DNA of 64,000 bases from Dasypus novemcinctus (GCF_030445035.2 NC_080680.1:47133212-47197211), one strand, 5' to 3'; positions 1 through 11,700 are shown, numbered from the stretch's first letter. A program made the numbers and translations. Notes: a model not told the origin generated them from the sequence alone.

Positions 1-86
1 CGTCTATCACACATACCTGGAGAATATATGCTGTGATGTAAAGAGGTCAGTACTATTTAGATATATACCATAGAAAACTCTGACAT

Positions 87-511
87 GGGTGGCGGACTTG
101 GCCCAGTGGTTAGGGCATCCATCTACCACATGGGAGGTCCGCGGTTCAAACCCTGGGCCTCCTTGACCCGTGTGGAGCTGGCCCATGCGCAGTGCTGATG
201 TGCGCAAGGAGTACCATGCCACGCAGGGGTGTCCCCTGCACAGGGGAGCTCCACGTGCAAGGAGTGCTCCCCGTAAGGAGAGCCACCCAGCACAAAAGAA
301 AGTGCAGCCTGCCCAGGCATGGCGCTGCACACATGGAGAGCTGACACAGCAAGATGACACAACAAAAAGAAACATAGATTCCTGTGCCGCTGACAATAAC
401 AGAAGCGGACAAGGAAGAAGACACAGCAAAATGGACACAGAGAACAGACAATGGCGGAGGGGGGAGGGGGACGGGGGGGATAAATAAATAAATAAATCTT
501 TAAAAAAAAAG
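87..511 (+). mobile_element. DAS-SINE, full length
   Basis: This is a tRNA-derived SINE with A box (tggcccagtgg, about 99-109), B box ggttcaaaccc (143-153), GC-rich body and a tail of (aaat)n-cttt-A9. It is flanked by the target duplication aaaactctgacat (74-86 and 512-524), so it is a direct insertion on the + strand. Open frames read through it on both strands are not genes. Confidence 0.9.
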
Positions 512-770
512 AAAACTCTGACATAAATATACCAAATACCATTGATTGTGATTTATAAAAGAAAAAAAGAAGAAGAAAACTCTCACACATGTACCCCATA
601 GGAATGTTCCTGGCATCCATTGCTTATAATAACAATGAAATCAAATATGCATTGGTAGAAGAATAGATGAATAGGAATATGACACAGAAATTAAAATGAA
701 AGGGTCAAAACTAGATATATATGTGAGATGGATAAATCTGAAAAATATAATTTTAAGAGGAAATGACAGG

Positions 771-870
771 GGGCAGATATAGCTTAAACTTAAGTGGTTG
801 AGCTCCCATATGCTTCTCATATTCAAGGCCCTGGGCTCGATCCCTGGTAACTCCTAAAAACAAACGAACA
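771..870 (+). mobile_element. Short, older DAS-type SINE
   Basis: A tRNA-like monomer: gcagatatagcttaa... then a B-box remnant gggctcgatccctgg and an A-rich tail with caaacgaacaaac. It lacks the GC-rich body of the long copies. Confidence 0.65.
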
Positions 871-896
871 AACAAATGAAAAAACTAACTTTTATT

Positions 897-988
897 GGGG
901 AACAGATGTAGCTCAGTAGTTGAGCACCTGCTTTCCATGTATGAGGAGGTGCTGGGTTCAATCTCTGGTAACTCCTTAAAAAAAAAAT
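897..988 (+). mobile_element. Short, older DAS-type SINE
   Basis: The monomer has A box gtagctcagtagttgag and B box gggttcaatctctgg followed by A9. It lies 27 bases downstream of a second copy of the same type. Confidence 0.7.
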
Positions 989-1209
989 GGAAAGGACAGA
1001 TTACAGAAAAATATAATACAAATTATAGAAAACCACCCCTTAGTTTATGGAAACACATGAAGTAAAAGTATAAAAACAGTATGGACATGACAAACACTAA
1101 ATTCAACCTCTGAAACTGGGTGGTGGCATACAGGTGCTCATGCCATTGTTCTTTATCCTTTGTTTTTATGCCCAAAATATTTATTTTTTATTCTTAAAAA
1201 AGAGGTCAA

Positions 1210-1310
1210 GACTAGAATTCAGGAGATTTAGATTCTAACTCTGTGAACTAGCTACATAATCTTACCTATCACCCACCTCCTCTCTAGGCTTCAGTTTTAT
1301 CACGTGTAGA
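1210..1310 (+). repeat. MIR fragment
   Basis: The order of motifs (attcaggagatttagattctaac, gtgaactagctac, cttcagttttatca) follows the MIR core. Confidence 0.5.
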
Positions 1311-2759
1311 TTGAAAAGTTTGGGCCAAATCCAAGATGGCAAACCAGCGTCGTTTTAGGATCAGGGGATACCTAGAGTGAGATGAGGAAGGCTTGGAGGA
1401 GCATTTCCAGGCAGGGAGTGCTGTGACTGATGAATGTGTATGCCTTGGGTATGGCCTGAGGGGAAGTCAAGGACCCTGCATAAATTGGACAAATGTGGAG
1501 TAGGTGCTTTAAAAAACAACAACAAATTATGTGTTTATTTATCAACATTTCCATTCATCCTTGTCATGTAGATACATATATTTTCACACTTCTATAATAG
1601 TTAAGACATTATTTTGTGTTCTACATGTTTCAGTTGCATTCAAAATTTTCTGATTGATCAAACCTGTATAATTATGTTTAGAGCTATATAAAACATAGAA
1701 ATTGACTGAATGATCAACAGTGATGGCATATTAAAGGAGAAAATGGTGTATTTGTGTTCAATAGAAGGTTTTGTCAAAACAAATACCAACATACTAGATT
1801 TTACTAGACACTCTTTAAGTTCCTCCCTTTAGTTCCTTACCAGTTATTAACACTTTAGCAAAAACTAATTTGAAATTTTGGTTCATATTCCCTAGGAAGA
1901 AGAAAAAAGAGGGATATATGAATATAGATTTGGGGAATGGGAATAGGTCTGAGTCCAGGAAAACTTGGTGCCTGGTGGTGGTGGTGAGGGGCACCAAGAG
2001 ATGAAGAGGGCAGTCTTGGCCATACTTTTGGATGGACTAAGGCAATTTGTCAGATGTGGCTGAGCCTTTGAAAATAGAAGTAAGTGACCATCTGTTATTT
2101 GGTAGGATAAACCTGAGAGTCCAGATTTTCTGCAGACTGACTACTTGGGGGCTTTTGTTTAGCTCACAGGATTTTTTTTCTCTGCTCACTGCCTCTCAAC
2201 CTTTCAGAAACAAAAGGGCATCTATAGTATCAGAGTCTACCATTCTACGTATTTTGAAATAATGAATATCTGAGTAAAGTTAGAGAAAAACCCTTTAACC
2301 AAAATGACTTGATACAATTAAACCAAAACTTTTAGAAATGACTTCTTGGTAAAATGAAGAGATTAGATGATCTAGATTTGACTTATGTAATATCGTTTGC
2401 TAACAGTCAAGGAGGAATTGAAATATTTATAGATAGGTTTGGAAAGGCCCCTGACTGACAATTTTGCAACATATTGTAGATAAGGCAAAAAAAAAAAAAA
2501 AACTGTCTGATTTCAGCAACATTCTATTGACAAGAATAACTTGACTTACATAGTATAAGAGTTCCTATGTTGGGTAAACTGCACTTACATTTAATAGCCT
2601 TATGAACCCCCAATTGGCCATCTTGGCATTGGATTTTGACATCAAATTAGTGACCATGGCCCCCTGACCACTCCTCTGCTGTGACCGCCCATGGTTCCTT
2701 CCTCTCCATTTCCACATGCTCCACCCTGAATCAGGAACCAGCCTTTTGAGAAGAATGAA
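1311..2759. other. Intronic single-copy sequence
   Basis: I see no gene or recognisable repeat here apart from a 15-base A run at 2487-2501. Confidence 0.5.
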
Positions 2760-2970
2760 GAATCGTATATGAGAGTATAATATCTGGAATCAAACAACTT
2801 GAATTTGAATCCCAGGTCTTTCACTGACTTCATTTATGAGCTGTACTCTTTCTGTGCTCGATTTCCCTCACCACGAAATGAAATGGTTAAAGAGAGCATC
2901 TACCTGATTGTAATGTAAGCTATGAAAAGGGCACTGCACATAGTTAGTGCTCCTTGATGCTGTCTACTGT
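2760..2970 (+). repeat. MIR
   Basis: The MIR core is recognisable: ttgaatttgaatcccaggtc, gatttccctcaccacgaaatg and the gcactgcacatagttagtgc end. Confidence 0.65.
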
Positions 2971-3079
2971 TATTCCCATTACTATCATTGCTGTCACAGA
3001 GTCCTCACTCAGCCCTTTGCTTCCTCTGTCTCCTGGTCCCAGTGGATCCCAGGCACCGTTTTCATCATCATCATTGGTC

Positions 3080-3332
3080 TCGAGTCTCTATAGACAAGAT
3101 CTAAACTCCTTCCTGTGGTTTTTCAGGCCTTCTGACAACTAGTCACATTTTCCTAATCCAACCTTATCTATTACTCCCCAACAAACCCTTACTCAAGTCG
3201 AGTTTCCCTACCACCCCAATCCTCACCCCTGTTCCCACACCATGCTCATTGCTACCTCTGTGCCTTTGCCCAGAATTCCCTCTCCCTTCCTTCTTGCTTC
3301 CCCAAATTCAAACTTCTTGCAGGGTCTTAACG
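3080..3332 (+). repeat. L2 3' fragment
   Basis: Typical L2 wording: ctaaactccttcctgtgg, cctctgtgcctttgcccag, ttccctctcccttccttc. Confidence 0.5.
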
Positions 3333-3334
3333 CT

Positions 3335-3555
3335 ATTAGAATGCCAGGCAACTGTTCTTAATACTTTAGAGGTACTAACTCATTTAATACTCATAATAAC
3401 CCTATGAGGTGTTTCCTTTTTTTTTCATTTTACAAATAAACTAAACATACAGAGGTTAAATAGCCTGCCCAAGGTCACATGGCTAGTAAATATAAGAGCT
3501 AGTAAATCAACTCAGGCGTCCAGGTCCAGAGCCCACATTCTACACAGTCCACTCC
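3335..3555 (-). repeat. MIR
   Basis: Antisense MIR: ccaggcaactgttctta..., ctcatttaatactcataataa, cattttacaaataaac and gcccaaggtcacatggctag in the expected order. Confidence 0.75.
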
Positions 3556-3919
3556 ACCTGCTTGCATAATCTATAAGACTCTCTCCTTGACTCACCTCTC
3601 TGTATTTCTCTCCACATTGTACACATAGTCTATACATCTCTCTTAAACACAGAATCCCAGCGTTATTTCCAGGCTGCTTCCATGTGTTGGTATTTTATGC
3701 GTACTTAGTCAATGCAATAAAGTGAGAAAATACTGTTAATGCAACTATTGGATATTTTGTATTTTTCTGTCCTCTCCATTTGTTGTGCTTCTTTGTGTTT
3801 GTTCTGTGATAAAATTTTTTAAAGTTTCACAACTAAAGAAGAATATCATAATAAATCTTGTTTAATTTTGGTTGAGTCTGCCAGCTCAAAAGAGAATAAT
3901 CTATAACAATTTTCAGAAC

Positions 3920-5260
3920 TTTAAAAATTACATGTTTTTCTTAGTAAATGAAAAATAAAAAAGTATAAAAAATTTATAATCCATTGCCCCGAGATTACTA
4001 TGATTAACGTTTTAATATGATTTCTACTTTAATCCCAATGTTTTTCTATATATACTTTTTCACAAAATTGACCTGTAGTAGATATAGTTTGATATGATGG
4101 TTTGCTTAACTTTATATCACTGGTAGTACTATATACTAAAAACATAATAGGTCTACGATATTTTATTGTATAGATATACTAGAATTTACTTAATTAATTA
4201 CCTATCATTGGACATTAGTATCTACCTCATAGAGTTGTGTTTTTTGTTTTGTTGTTATTTAAGCATTATCACTATATCCTTGTACATAAAGCTCTATGTG
4301 CTACTCTGATTATTACCATAAGATAAAATCCAGGAAGTAGAATTCCTGGGGTAAAAGGTATAGCCATTTTTAAGGCTCACAAAATGTAATACTAAACTGC
4401 TCTCTAAAAAATTGTACCAATTTATAGTAGCTATATACAAAAGAGCTAGTTCTATCACACTTGTCCTAACATTGGATATTATCATCATTTTGTTGTATTT
4501 ATTTATTTATTTTTTAATTTATTTCTTTCCCCTTCCCTGCCCCCGGCCCCCCCCCCCCCCCCCGCCGCCAGTTGTCTGCTCTCTGTGTCCATTCACTGTG
4601 TGTTTTTCTGTGTCTGCTTCATGTTCTTGTCAGCAGCACCTGGAATCTGTGTCTCTTTTTGTTGCATCATCGTGTGTCAGCTCTCCGTGTGTGCGGTGCC
4701 ATTCCTGGGCAGGCTGCACTTTCTTTGTGCTGGTCGGCTCTCCTTACGGGGTGCACTCCTTGTACGTGGGGGACACCCCTGCGTGGCATGGCACTCCTTG
4801 TGCGCATCAGCACTGCGTGTGGTCCAGCTCAGCACACAGGTCAGGAGGCCCTGGGTTTGAACCTTGGACCTCCCATGTGGTAGGCAGAAGCCCTAACCGT
4901 TGGGCCAAATCCGCTTCCCTATCACTGTTTTTAAATTCTGCTAATTTGAAAAGTGAAAATCGTAAGTCATTATTAGTGAGATAAAACATTTTTCATACAT
5001 TTATAGGTTTTTTCTTCCTTTGGGAATTGCCTATGTATATATTTTGTCCATCTTTTTACTGATACCTCTACCTATTAATATTTACGCATTGCTTACAACA
5101 CATTTTATAAATTTTTCCTCTAATTTGTCATTTGTCTTTAATATTTTTCTTAGCCTGACAAAACAGGCATTGGATTTAGTAAATTTGAGTTCACAGGATG
5201 AGGTTATAAAAATTAAAGTCCATATGATAAATATATTAAAAGAAATAAAGTGTATTGCAT
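3920..5260 (-). mobile_element. Old L1 fragment, antisense, split by a SINE
   Basis: Antisense L1 ORF2/3' wording on both sides of the SINE at 4493-4919 (ccattgccccgagattac, catttttaaggctcac, aattgtaccaattta; then gggaattgcctatgtatat). Confidence 0.55.
4493..4919 (-). mobile_element. DAS-SINE, full length, antisense
   Basis: Reverse-complement DAS-SINE: attta repeats, a C-rich run (4549-4563), body, then the complement of the B box at about 4857 and of the 5' end at 4911-4919. The target duplication is imperfect: tatcatcatttt (4480-4491) and tatcactgtttt (4920-4931). Confidence 0.85.
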
Positions 5261-5479
5261 GAAGAACATGCCAGGTAAAAAGCTTACTTTGAGTAGGATC
5301 TGCAGTTCCTAGAGTACCAGGTTATAAATTTCTAGAGAGCAGGTACAGTACCTTCCTTTTCCTTTAAAAGCTCATTTCAATTTAGGAAGTCCTTTACTTT
5401 CAGTAGGTGCATAATAAGTGAGAATTAACCAAAGTCAACACTTTACTATCATTGATATGTATCCACTAATAGAGCAAGG

Positions 5480-5705
5480 CAAACTATAGTTGGGCCAAAT
5501 TCCAGTCTGTTTGTGTAGATAAAGTTTTACTGAGACATAGCCACATCCATTGTGTCTGTATTGTCTGTTTGCTCCCCTCTTTCGCCCTTCAACTACTACC
5601 ACCATGGAACAGTTGAATACTTGTAACAGAAACCATATGCCCCACAGTCTAAAATGTGTACAGTCTGACCCTTTACAGAAAGTTTGCTGGCCTCTGAACT
5701 AGACA
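5480..5705. mobile_element. Non-autonomous hAT-type DNA transposon fossil
   Basis: The sequence has the familiar mammalian pattern ggccaaattccag..., gtagataaagttttactg, gaccctttacagaaagtttgctgg. Family name not fixed without a library. Confidence 0.55.
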
Positions 5706-6439
5706 TTCTCCCTGGCTTTGTGCTTTTTCCTATAGTGAATGTACTTGTTCCTGTACTAAATGAGCCAGTGTCCACCACCACCCACCCCAACTTCATCTGA
5801 GGACAAAGGAGAAAATGCAGAGCCACAGGTCAGACTCCCACTGGGAAGTGGTTGGACCCAGCGACCTCAGGTCTCTTACTCTTCCACTCTCATTCTCTGT
5901 CACCCACCTCTTTCATACCCGCAGACCACCCATTGCGGGGAGAGTGTCCAGTTCCAGACTTCCCAGGAGCCATCCTGGGTCCTTATGTTCTGATTGTGCA
6001 TCACTGTGGGAGATGGTGTCTGGACTTGCCCTGGGCTTGTCCGTTGACTTCTGATACTTCTGATAAGACTTGTATTCAGATGAATATTCTACCTTTTCAC
6101 TGAAGAGGGGAAGGATCTGTGGTTTTACTTCACCAATCATTGACTGAAGTGAGACCCAATTAATATGGGAGCTCCCAGCAGGGCTCAGCAGCTTATGCAA
6201 CAGCCACTCAGAGCTGTATTCCACTTCATAACCCTCTCCCTGACTCACCCCTCTGTGTTTCTCTCGACTTTGTACACATAGTCTATAGCCCTTACTTTCT
6301 AGGCAAGTCTGGGAAAGGTGGTGCTATTTTTCATTCTTGTAGAAATCCAGAGTCCTCATTCTCCCCAGATGTACCTTCAAGGCTTTAAATTTAATAGTGT
6401 AAAATAAAGAGTCAGATAAAATGAAATGTGGCCAAAGAG
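5706..6439. other. Intronic sequence with overlapping short frames
   Basis: Several short frames on both strands overlap between 5760 and 6250 (up to 111 codons, minus). None shows a recognisable domain and they contradict one another, so I do not call a gene. Positions 6234-6287 duplicate 3581-3634. Confidence 0.45.
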
Positions 6440-6862
6440 AGCTCGTTCCCATCCTGCTCCATGGCGGATGTGGTAGTTGTTAGTGTTCCGCAAGTTTCTG
6501 AACCTCTTGCCTTGATGCACAGGGTAAGAGTGCATCTGCCAGCAGTCTGTAGTTACATGGTGTCATGTGACTTGCTTTGGGCAATCCAGTGTAAGCATGA
6601 ATGATGTGTGTTACTTCTGAGTGGAAAACATAAGAGCTAGCGTGTGACTTGTCCTATTCTCTTTTCTATCCGGCATGGTAACCAGCAACATTTGAGGTAG
6701 TGGTTGTTCGTCAGCCTGGGTTCCTGTGTAACTAATGAACAGAGACCCCTCCTGGCTCTCCATGGACATGGAGCAGGAGTGAGAGTAAACATTTGTTTAT
6801 TGTGTTGAGATTTTGGAATTGTTTGCTATTGCAGCAAAACCTAATCTACTCTGACTGACGCA
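6440..6862 (+). mobile_element. MaLR (MLT1-like) LTR
   Basis: Order of motifs: catgtgacttgctttgggcaa, gtgtgttacttctgagtgg, cagcctgggttcctg, then gttgagattttggaattgtt and aacctaatctactctgactga at the 3' end. Confidence 0.6.
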
Positions 6863-8500
6863 AAAGGGAAAAACTGGAACCTCTACTCAATAGACTGTGT
6901 TGCCATTTAAAATTCTGTTTCTGAAGAATAATAATGGTGAAAATCTTTGTATATAATAAAAAGTTAAAAAGTAACATAAAAATATATTTACCATGTCATT
7001 AATGCTCTATTGAAAAAAATTTTTAATATCCACCTCACTCTCCCCCCAAAAAGTGAACTAAAAACAGTGAAATGCCCAGAACTATTGTCTTGGGGTGTGG
7101 GACCTTACATTGTTTTCTACTTTCATACTTGCTTAGTTTTCTTTAGTAAGATGTACTACTTTTTAAATTCCTCAATATATCCTTTTTATATTTACCTAGG
7201 ATTGTACATTAGGTGAAGAACGATGCTCTCTGAAGCCCTTCTAACAGTACCCCTCTCACTTCTCTATATCTCAGGAATCAAATACATTATTTAGGACTCT
7301 TCATCACATCCATATCAACTTTAGGAAGGGTAACACTCTACCCTCTTGCAAGGATACATCCCAGTGTCTTAGCTGCCTTTTGGAGATCCCTAGCACAGTC
7401 AAGCTAAAAAGAATGGACATACAAGGGGGTAAGAGACGAGGTGCCTTGCTCAAGGTCAGCTCATAACTTGGTGCTAGAACTAGAGCTAGAACTCAGGCCA
7501 CCTGAGTTTCTATTTGTGGAGGTGGTTCTTACATCTAACCTTACTTGCTTATGGGGCAATTTTGACTCACGCCTTCTTGCTCTTATGAATACAACTAAGC
7601 TGCCCACCAGTATAACTTTAGGAGTGGATTCTGGTACCATAGATATTTATCATGCTTTCTTTAAAAAGGAGGTATTCTAGTCATCAAGCCATGGTTTCTT
7701 AGAACTTCCAGAACCATAGTCTAAATTCCTCAATTTAGAGATGGTGGTACTGGGGTTAAGGGATGTTAAGTGACTTATTTGAGTGAAATAGTAGAAAAAT
7801 AAAAGGTCTTGTGATTCCTAGTATGTGCTATTCATTCATTCATTTACTCACTCTCAAACATGCATTAAGTGTCTGCTATTTGCAAGATTCTGTCAGGTAG
7901 GCTGTGTGGAAATTATAAGGAAGTATAAGAATTAAGCATATCAGTCATCCAAGAGTCTTATCACCAAGTATTGAAGATAAGATATTCAAAAAAACTGTTC
8001 TCATTGGCATAATTTGGTTAAAATCCAAATAAAAAAGGCCAGACTTCCATATACTCCCTAGCAATAGGTCCAGTCTCTGTGGTTATGTTACACTGAGAAC
8101 TGACTGCAGCCTCAGCACTCCACCTACAGGGGTGTTTCTTTTCCCCTGTTAGAGTGATTTCCAATTTGTTCCCCCCATTATAACCCTTTTATAAAGGAAA
8201 TTTTAGACAGAGCGCCTATAAATAAAGCAGATTAAAACTGATAGAATTGAGGTGGAGCATATAAACCTGTAAAGTCTCTAAGGTAACTTTTGCTTCTAGG
8301 AACATATTTGAAAAATCATGTAACTTTCAAATTATCCCTTTATTTATAATCTCACTTTCTTTATCTATTCTCAGAACTCCCACAAATGCCCACCCCTCGC
8401 CAGACAATTTCAGGCTTCATTTATGCCATTACTATTTTGGCACAGAGCACAGTTGTCTCAGGAAGGAAGGAAGGGACTGAGAAAGGGAGTCATTAATAAC
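6863..8500. other. Intronic sequence, only fragments of MIR/L2
   Basis: A MIR-like antisense scrap (7440-7500) and an L2/MIR-like attcattcattcattta scrap (7832-7900) are visible; otherwise nothing is recognised. Confidence 0.4.
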
Positions 8501-8524
8501 CTCACTCACCTGGGCCCATGAATT

Positions 8525-9125
8525 TTTTAAAATTAATTTTTTATAGTAAAATACTCAAAAAATTTCCATTGTAACTATTTTAAAGTGTACAATATTGTGC
8601 AATCATCTCCACTATCTAGTTCCAGAACTTTTCATCACCCCAAACTGATACTCTCTGCCCATTAAGCAATAACTTCCCATTACCACTGGCCCCAACCCCT
8701 GTTAATCACAAATCTGTTTTCTTTTTTTTGTATCTATGGATTTGCCTGTTTTGAATATTTCATAGAAATAGAATCATACAATATGTGGCCTTTTGTGTCT
8801 GGTTTCTTTTACCCAGCATAATGTTTTCAAGGTTCATCTATGTTGTAGCATGTATTAGTACTTAATTCTCTTTTATTACAGTAACATATATATAGTATAA
8901 CATTTCCCATTTTAACCACCTTCAAGCAAATAATTCAGTGGCATTAATTACATTTACAATGTTGTGCTGTCACCACCACATCCATTATCAAGATTGCATT
9001 CCTTTTTACGGTTGAATATATTCCACTGTATGAATGCCACATTTTATTTATCCATTCATCTACTGATGGGCATTTGGGTTGTTTCTACCTTTTGACTCTT
9101 GTGTATAGTGCGGCTACCATGAATT
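8525..9125 (-). mobile_element. L1 3' end, antisense
   Basis: Antisense L1 3'UTR/ORF2 end: gtgcaatcatctccact, gaacttttcatcacccc, ttgaatatattccactgta, ccattcatctactgatgg. A partly repeated block at about 8900-9000 suggests an internal rearrangement or two overlapping copies. Confidence 0.65.
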
Positions 9126-9675
9126 TTTTTAATGGTGTGAAAACTCTTTGAATTCTTGTGGTTCTCTATGGTTCATACAAGAGGAACAATAATATATGAA
9201 AGCTCAGAGAAACAACGTTTTAGGCTGGAGATAATCAGGAAGGGGGCAAATGATTCATGAAGGAGGTGACACTTAAGGAAGTCTGCAATCTCCTCCCCAT
9301 TACACTTATGTTTACCCCTTAGTCTGAACCCAGTGGTGCAGCCCACAGGGTCATCCTACTGGGCCTCAACAGGGCAAAACAGGATGGAGAGTGCATCTGA
9401 AGGAACAAACTGGAGATACCTGGTGCAACGGGGGAAGTATGAAGGGTTTTGAATAGGAGAGCACCAAGACCTGGGTTCCAGTATTATTGAGTTGTCCACA
9501 GGCCAGAGGATAGAGGGACTGAAGATTGGACTAGAGCAATGGCCAAGGGGATGGAAAGAAAGGTTTTGAACCATACTACCTCCAGATAGAGTAGTTCTCA
9601 CTCCACTCTACTTTTGACAGGTTTTCTATTTTAGTCAGAAAAGTGATTTTCCTCTTTGTGGTTTTTTCTCCCTAG
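9126..9675 (+). other. PDCD1LG2: Intron end before the PDCD1LG2 terminal exon
   Basis: Single-copy sequence ending in the polypyrimidine tract and acceptor ttttttctccctag. The 81-codon minus-strand frame at 9356-9601 has no recognisable domain. Confidence 0.5.
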
Positions 9676-9681
9676 ATCTGA
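9676..9681 (+). CDS. PDCD1LG2: PD-L2 last codon and stop
   Basis: The pyrimidine-rich acceptor ending ctccctag (9668-9675) is followed directly by atc tga, coding Ile then stop. Human PD-L2 also ends in Ile encoded by the first codon of its terminal exon, so the coding contribution of this exon is six bases. The frame is fixed by this homology rather than by a visible upstream exon. PD-L2 is a type I membrane protein of the B7 family that binds PD-1 on T cells; the Ig domains and transmembrane segment lie outside the window. Confidence 0.85.
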   Translation: M

Positions 9682-10948
9682 ACCTCTAGTTTCTGGAGCT
9701 GGGATGACCTGATGGCTTCTGGATTCTGCACAAGGATCCCTTGGCCTGCAGAGCTTGCCATTTGCACTTTTGGATAACATAGCACTTTAATCTGGAGCCT
9801 GCAACAAGACTGGGCAGCACCTGGTCAGGTGGCTTGGATGAAGTCAAGCAGCCCACCCTTCACTGATCTGGGCTCTCACCTCTGTGACAGGTGGCTCTGA
9901 GCAAGCCACTACTGCACTTTAGAAAAATACCCGCACTGCATCTGGACCCCAGCCTCGGGAGGCTACATCTTGCTGCCAGACTGAAAGCAAAGGGAATTAC
10001 TTCACCCTAAATTTCCAAAGCGATTTCTAGAAAATGAGTGGAAATTTCCAGCTATAGAAATTGACAGATTGCCAATAGAATTATTTTTATCTATAGTTTC
10101 CATTGGATATTGCTAGAACCTCTTGAGACTATGGGCTCGTAGACAGGATTATAAACTTAAGCCTTAATCAACATATTGTATGGCTTACGGGATCCTGAAA
10201 GCACCTGAGGTTGTTTTACTTAATAGAAAGCATTTAAGTACACACAGTAGCCAACTAGAAATTGTGGGGCAAAGGCATCAAATATTTTTTGAGGTCTAAA
10301 TCACAAAAGCATTGGCTTTAACCTGTATTGGTACCATGTTGAATGGTGTTTTGTTTTGTTTCTTAACTGCATCAGTCCCTTGGAAAATTCTGTTCTTTTA
10401 ATCTTAGAAATCAATGATATACATTAAAAAAATTTAGCATAGTAATGTTATACTTAGAAAGATTTCAGGTGAGTAGCTGCTATGGTTTAAATTCCAAACC
10501 ATGGCTCCTTTTCGGCCCTCTATATAGTTTTAAACTTAACCTTTCAGTGCCTCAGTTTCAACATCTGTGATGCAGTGACACTCAAGGCCTTTAATGGCTG
10601 ACACTGTAGAAATCCTGTAGAATCCCGTTACACATGCATATATGTGTGTGTGGGGAGAGGGAGGGTAACTGGGGCTGCAGCAACAGATTAATTTTGTTAA
10701 ATTTGGTCTTTATGCTGGGGTCATGAGGCTCAGGGCATTAGTTGACCCATGAACTATCCAAATGTGTACATTAGCAAGTATAACAGAATTTTAGATTAGT
10801 GGGTCTAACGAAAGCTCTTTACCTGATGCTCAGACTAAGAAGAATTTGGGGTTACTGGGAATGGAGGGGTAAGAAAGTAGCCAACAGCTTATATAATGTC
10901 TTGGTGTCTCAATTCTCTGTCTGTATAAATCAGAGAATGACTTTGAAG

Positions 10949-10954
10949 AATAAA
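10949..10954 (+). terminator. PDCD1LG2: PDCD1LG2 polyadenylation signal
   Basis: A canonical AATAAA within gaagaataaaactcac lies at the end of the recognisable 3'UTR homology. A GT-rich downstream element (tgtgtcccatgtt, about 10976-10988) follows at the expected distance. Confidence 0.8.
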
Positions 10955-10985
10955 ACTCACTTGTTTAATCTTCAATGTGTCCCAT

Positions 10986-11489
10986 GTTCTACTCTTGGCT
11001 GAGTAGTTTCCTCAGATCCCTTCCTGAAGTCAGTAAGTTCCATAGGCTTGGAAGTTTTTCAGGCAAACTTGAATGCCCTCTTAAAAAGGGTGGGGCCTGG
11101 GTAGATGCTGCTTGCCAGGTCTCATGTTTTGGTCTGGTGTCCCTGCTAGAGGAGCAGCATCCCCTAATGCTGCAGAGAGCAGGGCAGGTGGCCTAGATCG
11201 TCCCACGGTAAGCAAGCCCACCTGTGTGGGGCCCCACTGCCCCAGAGACAGGCGATTGGCATGCGGAATTCTTGGGTGACGGTGTTTAATGGTATTAGAA
11301 ACACAATGGCATACTGGCTTGTGTCAAAATGCTACCATCTTTGGTCCTAGACTGGAGCTATTTCTGGAATACCAATAAGAAGTGAGCTATTTAGTTTGCA
11401 TATCCTGAAATCCTGGCTTCGTCAGGGAAGACCATAAGCAGTGTATTCTAGCTTGAGAAATGTTCTGTACTACAGCATACCATCATAAC
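10986..11489. other. Intergenic, nothing recognised
   Basis: I see no repeat or gene immediately downstream of the PDCD1LG2 polyadenylation region. Confidence 0.4.
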
Positions 11490-11700
11490 ATCTAACAATT
11501 TTGAAGACTTACTACATGCCCAACATTGCTGAGCATTTTATGTATATTGGAATGAATCCTCTCAAAGCCCTCTTAAAAAGGCACTATTAATATCTCCATT
11601 TTACAAATAAGGAAACTGAGGCTCAGAATGGTTAATGACTTACTTAAGGATGCCTGTTTCAATTTGGAAGGAGCAGAACTAGGGCAGTGAATCCATGTTT
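11490..11700 (-). repeat. MIR
   Basis: Antisense MIR: cttactacatgcccaac, ctccattttacaaataag, gaaactgaggctcagaatgg. Confidence 0.7.

Larger units (their letters stand above)
540..1205 (+). mobile_element. Old L1 3'-end fragment carrying two short SINEs
   Basis: Degenerate L1 ORF2-end/3'UTR wording is visible (gaatgttcctggcatcc..., caacctctgaaactgggtgg, final cttaaaaa). The fragment is interrupted by two monomeric SINEs at 771-870 and 897-988. Subfamily not assigned. Confidence 0.5.
1..9675 (+). other. PDCD1LG2: Terminal intron of PDCD1LG2 (partial)
   Basis: Everything left of the splice acceptor at 9674-9675 lies inside the PDCD1LG2 transcription unit, because the exon at 9676 needs upstream exons. 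I searched for the short cytoplasmic-tail exon and the transmembrane exon known from human PD-L2 and could not recognise either on the + strand. The window therefore probably starts inside the last intron, or the small penultimate exon is too diverged to see. The interval holds DAS-SINEs, L1 3' ends, MIR and L2 fossils, one hAT-type DNA element and one MaLR LTR, listed separately. The intron assignment is inference from the exon. Confidence 0.8.
9676..10985 (+). other. PDCD1LG2: PDCD1LG2 terminal exon, almost entirely 3'UTR
   Basis: The sequence after the stop resembles the human PDCD1LG2 3'UTR along most of its length. Diagnostic stretches are ggcctgcagagcttgccatt (near 9743), cagcaccttt-type and ctgcaacaagact blocks near 9800, ctgccagactgaaagcaaa (near 9973), and the closing block around 10910-10985 with gaataaaactcac. 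The polyadenylation signal AATAAA is at 10949-10954, and cleavage is expected roughly 15-30 bases later. AUUUA pentamers occur near 10229 and 10432, so turnover through AU-rich elements is possible but unproven. A MIR-like stretch lies at about 10470-10620 inside the UTR. No armadillo-specific SINE has entered the exon although many sit on both sides. The length of about 1.3 kb fits the human terminal exon. Orientation and position upstream of RIC1 agree with human chromosome 9p24.1. Confidence 0.9.

Noticed and set aside
87..160. Functional tRNA gene at the SINE heads
   Set aside because: A and B boxes are present, but the cloverleaf is not maintained and the copies continue into SINE body and A tail.
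123..620. 165- and 143-codon minus-strand frames at the left end
   Set aside because: They are antisense readings of the DAS-SINE at 87-511; the same peptides recur at every copy in the window.
5760..6248. Possible small gene or exon cluster in the PDCD1LG2 intron
   Set aside because: Four overlapping frames on both strands, no shared domain and no clear splice pattern.
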